DNA of 15,104 nt from an uncultured Bacillota bacterium (GTDB taxonomy: Bacteria; Bacillota_I; Bacilli_A; RFN20; CAG-826), in NCBI GenBank assembly GCA_949298295.1, contig CASFWS010000066.1, positions 1 through 15,104 of the forward strand. Direction: 5' to 3'. The notes beneath the pieces were generated by a model. That model did not search any database and had not been told where the DNA came from. It saw nothing but the letters and a program-made list of their open reading frames with translations. The translations under genes and the position numbers were made by a program. This document shows, one piece after another, positions 7,042 through 13,232 of this stretch (positions are counted from its first letter, which is position 1; the number at the start of each line of letters is the position of its first letter).

Positions 7042-7060
7042 GTAACGCTTTTTGCGTTAC
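7042..7060 (-). promoter_or_regulatory. Perfect palindrome, candidate operator 1 of the RelB-like gene
   Basis: GTAACGC 7042-7048 and GCGTTAC 7054-7060 are exact inverted repeats around TTTTT. The site lies in the leader between the promoter and the start codon at 7013. RelB/DinJ-type proteins bind such palindromes to repress their own genes, so this is a likely operator. As RNA it could also fold into a 7-bp hairpin. Confidence 0.55.
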
Positions 7061-7073
7061 GTTGAAACGCCAC

Positions 7074-7089
7074 TTACGTTACTTCGTAA
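7074..7089 (-). promoter_or_regulatory. Second inverted repeat overlapping the -10, candidate operator 2
   Basis: TTACG 7074-7078 and CGTAA 7085-7089 form an inverted repeat that touches the -10 hexamer. The core CGTTAC recurs at 7055-7060 and 7077-7082, and its reverse form GTAACG at 7042-7047, so the same protein could bind both sites. Confidence 0.45.
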
Positions 7090-7117
7090 TTATACAAAAA
7101 ATCACTGAGCCCAACAA
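7089..7117 (-). promoter_or_regulatory. Promoter of the RelB-like/DUF362/macrodomain operon
   Basis: On the minus strand, -35 TTGTTG (7117-7112), a 17-bp spacer and a perfect -10 TATAAT (7094-7089). Transcription would start near 7082, inside the operator region. It is the best sigma-A-type promoter seen in the window. Confidence 0.65.
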
Positions 7118-7152
7118 AAACCCGGCCGCGATCTTCCTCTAACCAGCTTTAT

Positions 7153-7407
7153 TTATAGCGACTTGAACCTTACCGCATTTCGCGAATCGATTTCCCCGAC
7201 GACTTTTCCTTTCAGATGGACATCGCCCCCATCATCGATATAGCCAATCTGGGTCGAGCCAATCCAAAACCTTCCTGTTTCGTCGATTTTGCAGAATTCC
7301 TTTTTTCCCAAATACAGAATGCCAATCCCTTCATCGGTTCTTCCAACATATCCGATTAACTCGCTATTCAGGAAAACATCCCGGCCATAGACGCACGTCC
7401 AATCCAT
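7153..7407 (-). CDS. 84-aa protein of short beta-strand repeats, function unknown
   Basis: This small protein consists of repeated units of about 16 residues with a pattern like IDxxGxxxxxGxxxGY. Clear units are IDETGRFWIGSTQIGY at 41-56 and IDDGGDVHLKGKVVGE at 57-72. A weaker first copy, YGRDVFLNSELIGYV, lies at 7-21 and a partial last one begins IDSRNAVRF at 73. Alternating polar and hydrophobic residues with Gly turns suggest a beta-sheet or flap-like fold. There is no signal peptide or membrane segment. A strong Shine-Dalgarno (AAGGAGGG, 7-nt spacing) supports the start at 7407. A possible -10, TATGAT at 7448-7443, lies just upstream without a good -35. It appears to be transcribed alone, after the glmU terminator. 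No function can be assigned. Confidence 0.75.
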   Translation of the reverse strand: MDWTCVYGRDVFLNSELIGYVGRTDEGIGILYLGKKEFCKIDETGRFWIGSTQIGYIDDGGDVHLKGKVVGEIDSRNAVRFKSL

Positions 7408-7493
7408 TCAAAGACCCTCCTTTAGTGGCTTTCTCACCAGCAATCATAATCTATGACCGGGGGAACGCGGCCCGGCTTTCCTTGCTTTTATAA

Positions 7494-7529
7494 GAAAAAC
7501 AGGCTTGGGAACGAAGTTTCCAGCCTGTT
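7494..7529 (-). terminator. Rho-independent terminator after glmU
   Basis: On the minus strand AACAGGCT (7529-7522) pairs with AGCCTGTT (7505-7498). The inner pairing is mostly complementary around TTC. The stem runs straight into a short U-run (TTTTTC, 7499-7494). It lies 12 nt after the glmU stop and closes the seven-gene unit. Confidence 0.88.
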
Positions 7530-7540
7530 CGAACAATAAC

Positions 7541-8950
7541 TCATTTCGACTCTGTTTTTGCCTTCAGAGCCTTCTCCCGCAGCTTTGCGGCATATCCTGG
7601 CTTGTTGACTTGCCTTCCTCTGGCAATCGCCATTGCCCCTTTCTCGACATTGGAGGTGATGGTCGAGCCTGCCGCGACGAAAGCTTCGTCATCAACGCTA
7701 ACGGGGGAAATTAGAGTCGAGCCGCTTCCAATGAAGGCGCGGCTTCCGATTTCGCTATGGAATTTGTTTACTCCATCATAGTTCGCGACGATTGTCCCGC
7801 AGCCGATGTTCGTTCCCTCTCCGACGGTCGCATCCCCCAAGTAGGAGAGGTGCATCGCCTTGCTGCCGCTTCCGAAATCGACATTCTTGAGTTCCATGAA
7901 GTTTCCAATGTGGGCTCCGTCTCGGATGACGGCATTCCCTCGAATCCGGGCATAAGGCCCAACCTGTACCTTTTGCCCAAGGGTTGAGTCGACGACATGC
8001 GAACTAAGAACGAAGCCCTCGTCACCCATCGTAACGTTCTCGAGATAGGAATTCGGGCCGATGACATTCTCGGAACCGATGGCTGTCCTGCCTAGGATCG
8101 TGGTGTTGGGCTTGATAATGGTATCGGGACCAACCTGAACGTAAGGGCCGATGTAGGCAGTGTCGGGGTCTTCGATGGTAACGCCCGAAAGCATGAGGCG
8201 CTCATTGATTCTCTTTTGCATGGCCTTGGCCGCAGCAGCTAGTTGTACGCGGTCATTGATACCGGACATTTCCACCGGGTCCTCGGCAACATACCCGTCT
8301 ACTTTGAGCCCCTTTGAAGCAAAGATCCCAATGACGTCGGTCAGATAGTATTCCCCGGCCGCGTTGTCGGTCTTCAGTAGCTTCAGCGAGTCAAAGAGAA
8401 CTTTGTTGTCGAAGATATAGACGCCGGCGTTGACCTCCTTGATATCGTGCTGCTCGCCAACGAGGTCTTTCTGCTCAATAATGCCTTCGACAAGACCGTT
8501 TTTCCTCACAATTCGGCCATATCCTTTCGGATTTTCAGCAACGAAAGTCAAAACGGTCAAGTCGTTGCCGTTCTTTTCGTGGAATTCAAAGAGGTTTTGC
8601 AGCGTTTCCGCCCGCAAAAGCGGCGTATCCCCGCAGCAAATGATTGTTTCTCCTTCTTTTCCCTCAAGAATCGGGGCCGCCATCATAACGGCGTGTCCGG
8701 AACCTTTTTGTTCCTTCTGCCATACGATTTCGGCCCGTCCTTCCGCCACCTTGCTTGAAGTGGCTCCGCCGAAACCCAAAACGGCAATTAGGTGTTCGAG
8801 GGAACAAGCGTCGAGGGCATCCATGACGTAAGCCATGAGCGGCACCCCGAGTAACGGGAAAGATACTTTCGAGACATCGTCGCGCCTCGACTTCATCCGG
8901 GACCCTTTCCCGGCCGCGAGAATGATCGCGTAACGTTTTGCGTTTGCCAT
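7541..8950 (-). CDS. glmU: Bifunctional GlcNAc-1-P uridyltransferase / GlcN-1-P acetyltransferase
   Basis: The 469-aa cytosolic enzyme makes UDP-GlcNAc for peptidoglycan: it acetylates glucosamine-1-phosphate and then couples it to UTP. The N-terminal Rossmann pyrophosphorylase has LAAGKGSRMKS at 11-21, QKEQKGSGHAV at 78-88 and CGDTPLL at 106-112. The C-terminal left-handed beta-helix starts near residue 253 and has GPYARIRGNAVIRDGAHIGN and SKAMHLSYLGDA, with the likely catalytic His at 367. Length is close to the family norm of about 455-460. It begins 8 nt after the ispE stop and has no clear Shine-Dalgarno, so expression probably relies on re-initiation from ispE. It is the last gene of the unit, followed by a strong terminator. 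Confidence 0.98.
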   Translation of the reverse strand: MANAKRYAIILAAGKGSRMKSRRDDVSKVSFPLLGVPLMAYVMDALDACSLEHLIAVLGFGGATSSKVAEGRAEIVWQKEQKGSGHAVMMAAPILEGKEGETIICCGDTPLLRAETLQNLFEFHEKNGNDLTVLTFVAENPKGYGRIVRKNGLVEGIIEQKDLVGEQHDIKEVNAGVYIFDNKVLFDSLKLLKTDNAAGEYYLTDVIGIFASKGLKVDGYVAEDPVEMSGINDRVQLAAAAKAMQKRINERLMLSGVTIEDPDTAYIGPYVQVGPDTIIKPNTTILGRTAIGSENVIGPNSYLENVTMGDEGFVLSSHVVDSTLGQKVQVGPYARIRGNAVIRDGAHIGNFMELKNVDFGSGSKAMHLSYLGDATVGEGTNIGCGTIVANYDGVNKFHSEIGSRAFIGSGSTLISPVSVDDEAFVAAGSTITSNVEKGAMAIARGRQVNKPGYAAKLREKALKAKTESK

Positions 8951-8958
8951 AACGGCAA

Positions 8959-9762
8959 TTATACAAGAGTCTTCGTCAACCTAGTAACGTAGCCCAGGCT
9001 TTCGTACTTCCGGTAAGATTCCTTGGCAAGTTTTGCATTGCTCGTCAAAGCAAACACCGTCGAACCGCTTCCGGACATCGAGACAACACGGAACCCGTCG
9101 AAGCGGAGAGAGTCGACGATTTCCTCGATTTCCGGCAAAAGATAGGAACTGGTCGACTGGAGGTCATTTCCAATCAAACGGGCAAGAGCCTCCTCGTCGC
9201 CGGCGGCCAAAGCGGCGGTAATCTTCTTGGTGTCGATTTCAAGATTCTCCGGTTTCCTTTCGTCGTAAGTTTGGAACACTTTCTTGGTCGAAAGGCCTTG
9301 AACCGGCTTGACGAGAAGGCAAAGAAAAGATTTCGCTACCGCAATCGGTTCCAGCTTCTCGCCGATCCCCGTGACGATGGAGGGGCGCATTTTTAAGAAG
9401 AACGGCACGTCGGCACCGATTTGAAGCCCAATTTCATTGAGCATGTCGTCGTCGGCTTTGAGCTGAAGCAAGTTAACGATGGCCTTGATGACGGCCGCGG
9501 CATTGCTCGAGCCGCCGCCCAAGCCCGCCGCGAAGGGGATCTCTTTATGGATGTTCACGAAATCGAGGCTCGCATCGTCGCAAGTAACGAAAGTATCGAT
9601 TGAATAGGGGGCTTTGTTGACCTCGATCACATCGTGGAGATCGAGGGGGAGGTTGACCATTTCAAGGTCATGGAAACCGTCGGCCAAGGAGCCGAGGATC
9701 CGCAGCGACAGATTGATTTTCGCGTGGGAGCGAACAATAAGGCTGTTTCGGTGGAACAACAT
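8959..9762 (-). CDS. ispE: 4-diphosphocytidyl-2-C-methyl-D-erythritol kinase
   Basis: This GHMP kinase phosphorylates CDP-ME in the MEP pathway of isoprenoid synthesis, in the cytosol. Motifs seen are AKINLSL 14-20 (catalytic Lys 15), DGFHDLEMV 28-36, the ATP loop PFAAGLGGGSSNAAA 76-90, GADVPFF 116-122 (Asp 118) and MSGSGSTVF near the end. At 267 aa it is shorter than the usual 280-290. The segment between CDD (61-63) and IHKEIP (71-76) is about 20 residues shorter than in B. subtilis IspE, where a helix beginning NLAYQAA lies. All catalytic motifs remain, so it is probably active. The start lies 33 nt after rsmA and has no obvious Shine-Dalgarno. The only in-frame ATG before AKIN is the one chosen. 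Confidence 0.95.
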   Translation of the reverse strand: MLFHRNSLIVRSHAKINLSLRILGSLADGFHDLEMVNLPLDLHDVIEVNKAPYSIDTFVTCDDASLDFVNIHKEIPFAAGLGGGSSNAAAVIKAIVNLLQLKADDDMLNEIGLQIGADVPFFLKMRPSIVTGIGEKLEPIAVAKSFLCLLVKPVQGLSTKKVFQTYDERKPENLEIDTKKITAALAAGDEEALARLIGNDLQSTSSYLLPEIEEIVDSLRFDGFRVVSMSGSGSTVFALTSNAKLAKESYRKYESLGYVTRLTKTLV

Positions 9763-9795
9763 ATGCGCGCAAGAGAATATTAGTAGAGAATGGCC

Positions 9796-10596
9796 TTATT
9801 GCAACGAGGAAAGTAGGCGGAGCAATTCGTTGAGCGAAAGCTCCTCGGGCCGCGCATTCTTTAGAAGGCCGCTTTCTTCGAGGGCCTTCTCGGCCCGGGC
9901 CCCGTCACCGATGTAGGATGTCAGGTTGTTGAAGATGTGTTTTCGTCGATGCATGTATAGGCCCTTGGCCAGCGCATAAAGGCGCTTGGCCGTCGCCAAA
10001 TCGCCTCCTTCCTTCAGCTCAAGGGAAAAAACGGTGGAGGTCACGTTGGGCGGAGGCACAAAGGAGGCGGCCGGAACATTGAATAGCTTCTTCATCGAAT
10101 AACGATAGGAAAGGAGCGCGTTGAGCGGGCCAGCATCCTCGCCCTTGACTGCCTTCAAGCGGTCGTACACTTCCTTTTGGACCATGAAAACCGCCTTCCT
10201 TGCCTTCGCTCCCTCGAGGAGGAAGCGCTCAAGAAGGGCGGAGGTTATGTAATAGGGCAGATTGCCAATGACCAAATCGTAATTCGAGAAATCGCATTTC
10301 AAGGCATTCTCAAGGCGGGGATGGACGTTCGGAAAGGCGCGGAAATCGTTTTGGAGTTTGGCCACAAACCCATCGTCGACGTCTATTAGGTCGCAATTCC
10401 CTTGGCTTAGGGCCAGGAAATAGGAAAGCGACCCGGCTCCGGGGCCGATCTCAAGGACACGGTCTCCCACCTTGATGCCGAGGGCGTCGACCGCGGCTTT
10501 GGCGGCTTTGGGATCGACAAGGAAATTTTGCCCTAACTGCTTCTTGGCCAAGAGGCGATACTCTTTTATCTTCTCGAAATACTTACTTTCTTCCAT
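9796..10596 (-). CDS. rsmA: 16S rRNA (adenine1518/1519-N6)-dimethyltransferase
   Basis: The 266-aa RsmA/KsgA dimethylates two adenines in the 3' hairpin of 16S rRNA during 30S maturation, using SAM. Motifs: KQLGQNFLVD 19-28, SAM motif I LEIGPGAGSL 48-57, catalytic motif IV NLPYY 112-116, and FVPPPNVTSTVF in the C-terminal region. The usual acidic residue of the (Q/G)DALK motif that contacts adenine appears to be Asn here (ENALK 96-100), a mild oddity. The start lies inside the end of rnmV (14-bp overlap) with an AGAGGA site, so the two are probably translationally coupled. In B. subtilis rnmV and ksgA are also neighbours. Confidence 0.97.
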   Translation of the reverse strand: MEESKYFEKIKEYRLLAKKQLGQNFLVDPKAAKAAVDALGIKVGDRVLEIGPGAGSLSYFLALSQGNCDLIDVDDGFVAKLQNDFRAFPNVHPRLENALKCDFSNYDLVIGNLPYYITSALLERFLLEGAKARKAVFMVQKEVYDRLKAVKGEDAGPLNALLSYRYSMKKLFNVPAASFVPPPNVTSTVFSLELKEGGDLATAKRLYALAKGLYMHRRKHIFNNLTSYIGDGARAEKALEESGLLKNARPEELSLNELLRLLSSLQ

Positions 10597-11119
10597 CGGT
10601 CAGTTCCTCTTTGCTAAGCCCCAGGGCGTTCAGCCGTTTCAAAAGGGTTTTCCCATTCGCGTGACCAAGGGAAAGGCGGCGGCCAAGCTCTTCCCGCCTC
10701 GACGAGGAATCGGCTTGCCCAATGAGGCCGAGTTCGGCCAAATCCGCCATCGTTAAGGAGGGTTTTGCAGGTGTTTTTTCGGGAATGAGGTGCTTCAAGG
10801 CTTCAAAAATCGTCTCCTTGTCGCTTTCGGCAACGCCCACTTTGTGACGCTTGATCGCCTTTTCTTTGGGAATGAAGGCATGGAGGACGCCCGGGACCTC
10901 ACGAGCGATGGAATCCCTTATCTTTTTGCCGGGTGAATCCGGGTCGGTCAAGACGACGATGGTCCTCTTTTCGGCGGCCTTTTTCAGATACTCAATTGTT
11001 TCACGTGAAATAGCACTGCCGTTGGTCGTTACGAAGTCCGCTTCAATAAAACTCCCGATGAAATCGACATCCGACTTCCCCTCGACGACAATGATGGCAT
11101 CAAATTTCGTTTTATTCAT
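10583..11119 (-). CDS. rnmV: Ribonuclease M5
   Basis: The 178-aa RNase M5 cuts the 5S rRNA precursor in Bacillota. The N-terminal Toprim domain has VVEGKSD 11-17 (catalytic Glu 13) and LTDPDSPGKKIR 57-68 (acidic D-x-D type pair), then the family signature KVGVAESD 93-100. The C-terminal third is a Leu/Lys-rich RNA- or L18-binding region. The start overlaps the end of tatD by 8 bp, and there is no Shine-Dalgarno, since that region is occupied by a parS-like sequence. A second parS-like site lies inside the gene and encodes AISRET. It overlaps rsmA by 14 bp. Confidence 0.96.
   Translation of the reverse strand: MNKTKFDAIIVVEGKSDVDFIGSFIEADFVTTNGSAISRETIEYLKKAAEKRTIVVLTDPDSPGKKIRDSIAREVPGVLHAFIPKEKAIKRHKVGVAESDKETIFEALKHLIPEKTPAKPSLTMADLAELGLIGQADSSSRREELGRRLSLGHANGKTLLKRLNALGLSKEELTDGRK
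10997..11012. promoter_or_regulatory. parS-like ParB-binding site 1 (inside rnmV)
   Basis: The sequence is TGTTTCACGTGAAATA. It differs by one base from the B. subtilis parS consensus TGTTTCACGTGAAACA and keeps the 12-bp palindrome TTTCACGTGAAA. ParB (Spo0J) spreads from such sites and loads SMC near oriC. It lies within the rnmV coding sequence. Confidence 0.8.
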
Positions 11120-11888
11120 GTTTCACGTGAAATAGTTCGATAGCGTTGGCAGTCGTTTTTTCCTCGACTTCCCTAAAGGGAAGGTTTTTGATTTCGGCTG
11201 CCATTTCCGCCACGTAACGGAAGTAAGCCGGCTCGTTGCGCTTGCCCCTCATCGGCGTCGGAGCCATATAGGGGGCATCGGTCTCCAAAAGGAGGCGATC
11301 GAGGGGGCAGGCGGCCAAGGCTTCCTTTGGCTTAATGGCGTTCTTGAAGGTAATCGGCCCGTCGAAGCCGAAGTAAAGGCCGAGCTTGGCAAACCGAGCC
11401 AGCATTTCGGCCGATCCGCTATAGCAATGGAGGACGGCACCGGCCTCCACCGGGACGGCGCTAAGAAGATCGAGGGTATCCTCCAGCGCGTCGCGCGAGT
11501 GGATCGACATCGGCTTTCCGACGCGATTCGCCAATTCGATTTGAGCCAGGAAAAAGGCTTTTTGGATCGTTTTGGTATCCTCGTCATTCTTCCAATGGTA
11601 GTCGAGACCGCATTCGCCGACAGCGACGCATTTCGGGTCGTCGGTCAGCTCGGCGATGCGGTTGAGGTCAGCCATCGTCGCCCCATCAAGGTTTTCGGGC
11701 TGAAAGCCAGCCATGAAATAGACTTCCCTGTACCGGTGGCTGAGTTCCTGGGCTCGATAGGAACTTAGAAGGTCCCAACCCGGAACGATAAAACGCTCAA
11801 CGCCGGAGACAAGGGCGCGTCGAATGACTTCTTCGACGTCGTCCTTGAAGGCGTCGTCGTTCAGGTGGACGTGAGTATCGATAAGCAT
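11112..11888 (-). CDS. tatD: TatD family metal-dependent hydrolase/DNase
   Basis: The 258-aa protein is a TIM-barrel metallohydrolase of the TatD family (B. subtilis YabD type), linked to 3'-5' nuclease activity. Metal ligands are all present: H6 and H8 (IDTHVHL), E92 (GECGLDY), H130 (SIHSRD), H154 (LHCYSG) and D204 (ETDAPYM). The conserved GxHP motif reads GFQPE at 61-65, so the His that usually lies there is Gln; this is not one of the main metal ligands. It begins one base after the mnmE stop and overlaps rnmV by 8 bp. The last codons (ELFHVKHE) are partly encoded by a parS-like site. Confidence 0.95.
   Translation of the reverse strand: MLIDTHVHLNDDAFKDDVEEVIRRALVSGVERFIVPGWDLLSSYRAQELSHRYREVYFMAGFQPENLDGATMADLNRIAELTDDPKCVAVGECGLDYHWKNDEDTKTIQKAFFLAQIELANRVGKPMSIHSRDALEDTLDLLSAVPVEAGAVLHCYSGSAEMLARFAKLGLYFGFDGPITFKNAIKPKEALAACPLDRLLLETDAPYMAPTPMRGKRNEPAYFRYVAEMAAEIKNLPFREVEEKTTANAIELFHVKHE
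11119..11134. promoter_or_regulatory. parS-like ParB-binding site 2 (tatD end / rnmV start)
   Basis: The same 16-mer as site 1, TGTTTCACGTGAAATA, lies 122 bp away in the same orientation with the same single mismatch. It spans the last codons of tatD and the first base of the rnmV start codon. Confidence 0.82.
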
Positions 11889-11889
11889 T

Positions 11890-13227
11890 TTATTTACCTA
11901 CGCAGAAGCGGGAGAAAATCTCGTCGCTCAAATCAAGTGTAGCCTCTTCGCCTAAAAGTTTCCTCAGGGCCGTGTAGGCCCCCAAGACAGCGCTTGAGAA
12001 AAGGTCGAGCGTGTCTTCTTTGGCGTTTTCGAGCGCTTCCCCGAGGCTACGGGAAGCTTTTGCAAGGAGCGAAAGCTGGCGCGAGGAATTGAGGGAAGGC
12101 CGGGCAAAGGCGCCGGCGCTTACCCCGGCTTCCTTGGCCAAGGCATCCAAGAGCTGGGCTTTTTCCTTCCGGGCAGCCGAAAGATAGATCCTCTTGTCTT
12201 CAAGCCGGCTCTTTCCTTCCCGGAGATCCTCTTTGTTGACAACCACGAGGAAGATCTTCCCGCGAGCCTTCCTTTCGATGTCCTTCTCTTCCTCGTCGAG
12301 AGGCCTATCTTCGTCGAGGACGAGGACGACGGCGTCGGCCTTGTCGACGGAAGCCAGCGATTTCTCGATGCCGATTTTCTCGATTTCCTCGGGATTGTCC
12401 CGAAGGCCGGCCGTATCCAGAAAGCGGAAGACCAAGCCTTTGTAACGCGTTTCGCCTTCGACAACGTCCCGCGTCGTGCCGGGTATGGGGCTCACGATGG
12501 CTTTCTCCTCGCCCAGGAGAAGATTCAAAATGGTGCTTTTCCCGACGTTGGGCTTGCCAACGAGGGCGACCTTAAGGCCGTCTTTGACGAGGCGCCCTTC
12601 ATGTCCTTCCGCGATCAAGGAATCGATCTCTCCCTTGATCGAAGAAGCCTCGGCTTCGGCCTTTTCGAGACTCAGGGCCGTTTCCTCCTCATACTCGGGA
12701 TAATCGAAGCCAACCTCGACGGAAGCAAGAAGGGCAGCCAGGCGGTCGCGAAGGGGCTTAAGGAGGGCGCTGGCTTTCCCTTCGAGTGACATAAGAGCAA
12801 GTTTCTGAGCTTCGTCGCTGGCAGCTTCTATCAAGTCATTCACGGCTTCGGCTTCGACAAGGTCGATCTTCCCGTGAACAAAAGCCCGGGAAGTAAACTC
12901 CCCGTTGGTGGCATAGCGAGCGCCCAAGGCTAGGCAACTATCGATGATCCGCGTCGCGACAAGGGGGGAGCCGTGGCAAAAAATCTCTAAGGCATCCTCG
13001 CCGGTCAAGGAATGCTCAGCCGGATAGCAAAGGATGACGACTTGGTCGATGCGTTCCCCTTTCTCATTGGACCAATACCCGACAAAGGAGGAACGCTTTT
13101 CGATTGAACAGAGCTTTTGGGAGAACAGCTTTCCCGCCAAGCGGAAAACGCCCTCGCCGGAGGAACGAATTACGGCGAGAGCGCTTTTCAAAGGGGGAGT
13201 GGCAAGGGCTACGATGATATCGCCCAT
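11890..13227 (-). CDS. mnmE: tRNA modification GTPase MnmE
   Basis: The 445-aa MnmE works with MnmG to modify U34 of tRNAs (cmnm5/nm5 pathway). The N-terminal tetrahydrofolate-binding domain covers about 1-118, followed by a helical domain into which the G domain is inserted. G motifs: G1 GKPNVGKST 224-232, G2 TTRD 251-254, G3 DTAG 271-274, G4 NKED 331-334. The diagnostic C-terminus FCVGK is intact. The N-terminal motif, usually like ATPxGxGAIAIIRxSG, reads ATPPLKSALAVIRSSG, losing both glycines. The gene starts 5 nt after the membrane-protein gene and ends one base before tatD, with no clear Shine-Dalgarno of its own. Confidence 0.97.
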   Translation of the reverse strand: MGDIIVALATPPLKSALAVIRSSGEGVFRLAGKLFSQKLCSIEKRSSFVGYWSNEKGERIDQVVILCYPAEHSLTGEDALEIFCHGSPLVATRIIDSCLALGARYATNGEFTSRAFVHGKIDLVEAEAVNDLIEAASDEAQKLALMSLEGKASALLKPLRDRLAALLASVEVGFDYPEYEEETALSLEKAEAEASSIKGEIDSLIAEGHEGRLVKDGLKVALVGKPNVGKSTILNLLLGEEKAIVSPIPGTTRDVVEGETRYKGLVFRFLDTAGLRDNPEEIEKIGIEKSLASVDKADAVVLVLDEDRPLDEEEKDIERKARGKIFLVVVNKEDLREGKSRLEDKRIYLSAARKEKAQLLDALAKEAGVSAGAFARPSLNSSRQLSLLAKASRSLGEALENAKEDTLDLFSSAVLGAYTALRKLLGEEATLDLSDEIFSRFCVGK

Positions 13228-13232
13228 CGGAA

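Noticed and set aside
7457..7475. CCGGG/CCCGG hairpin between the 84-aa gene and glmU as a terminator
   Set aside because: A 5-bp stem with a large loop and no proper U-run; the adjacent 7494-7529 hairpin is the convincing terminator.
8956..8977. TTGACG and TATAAT at the end of ispE as a glmU promoter
   Set aside because: The two hexamers are only 10 bp apart, and TATAAT is just the ispE stop region (GTA TAA TTG); the genes form an operon.
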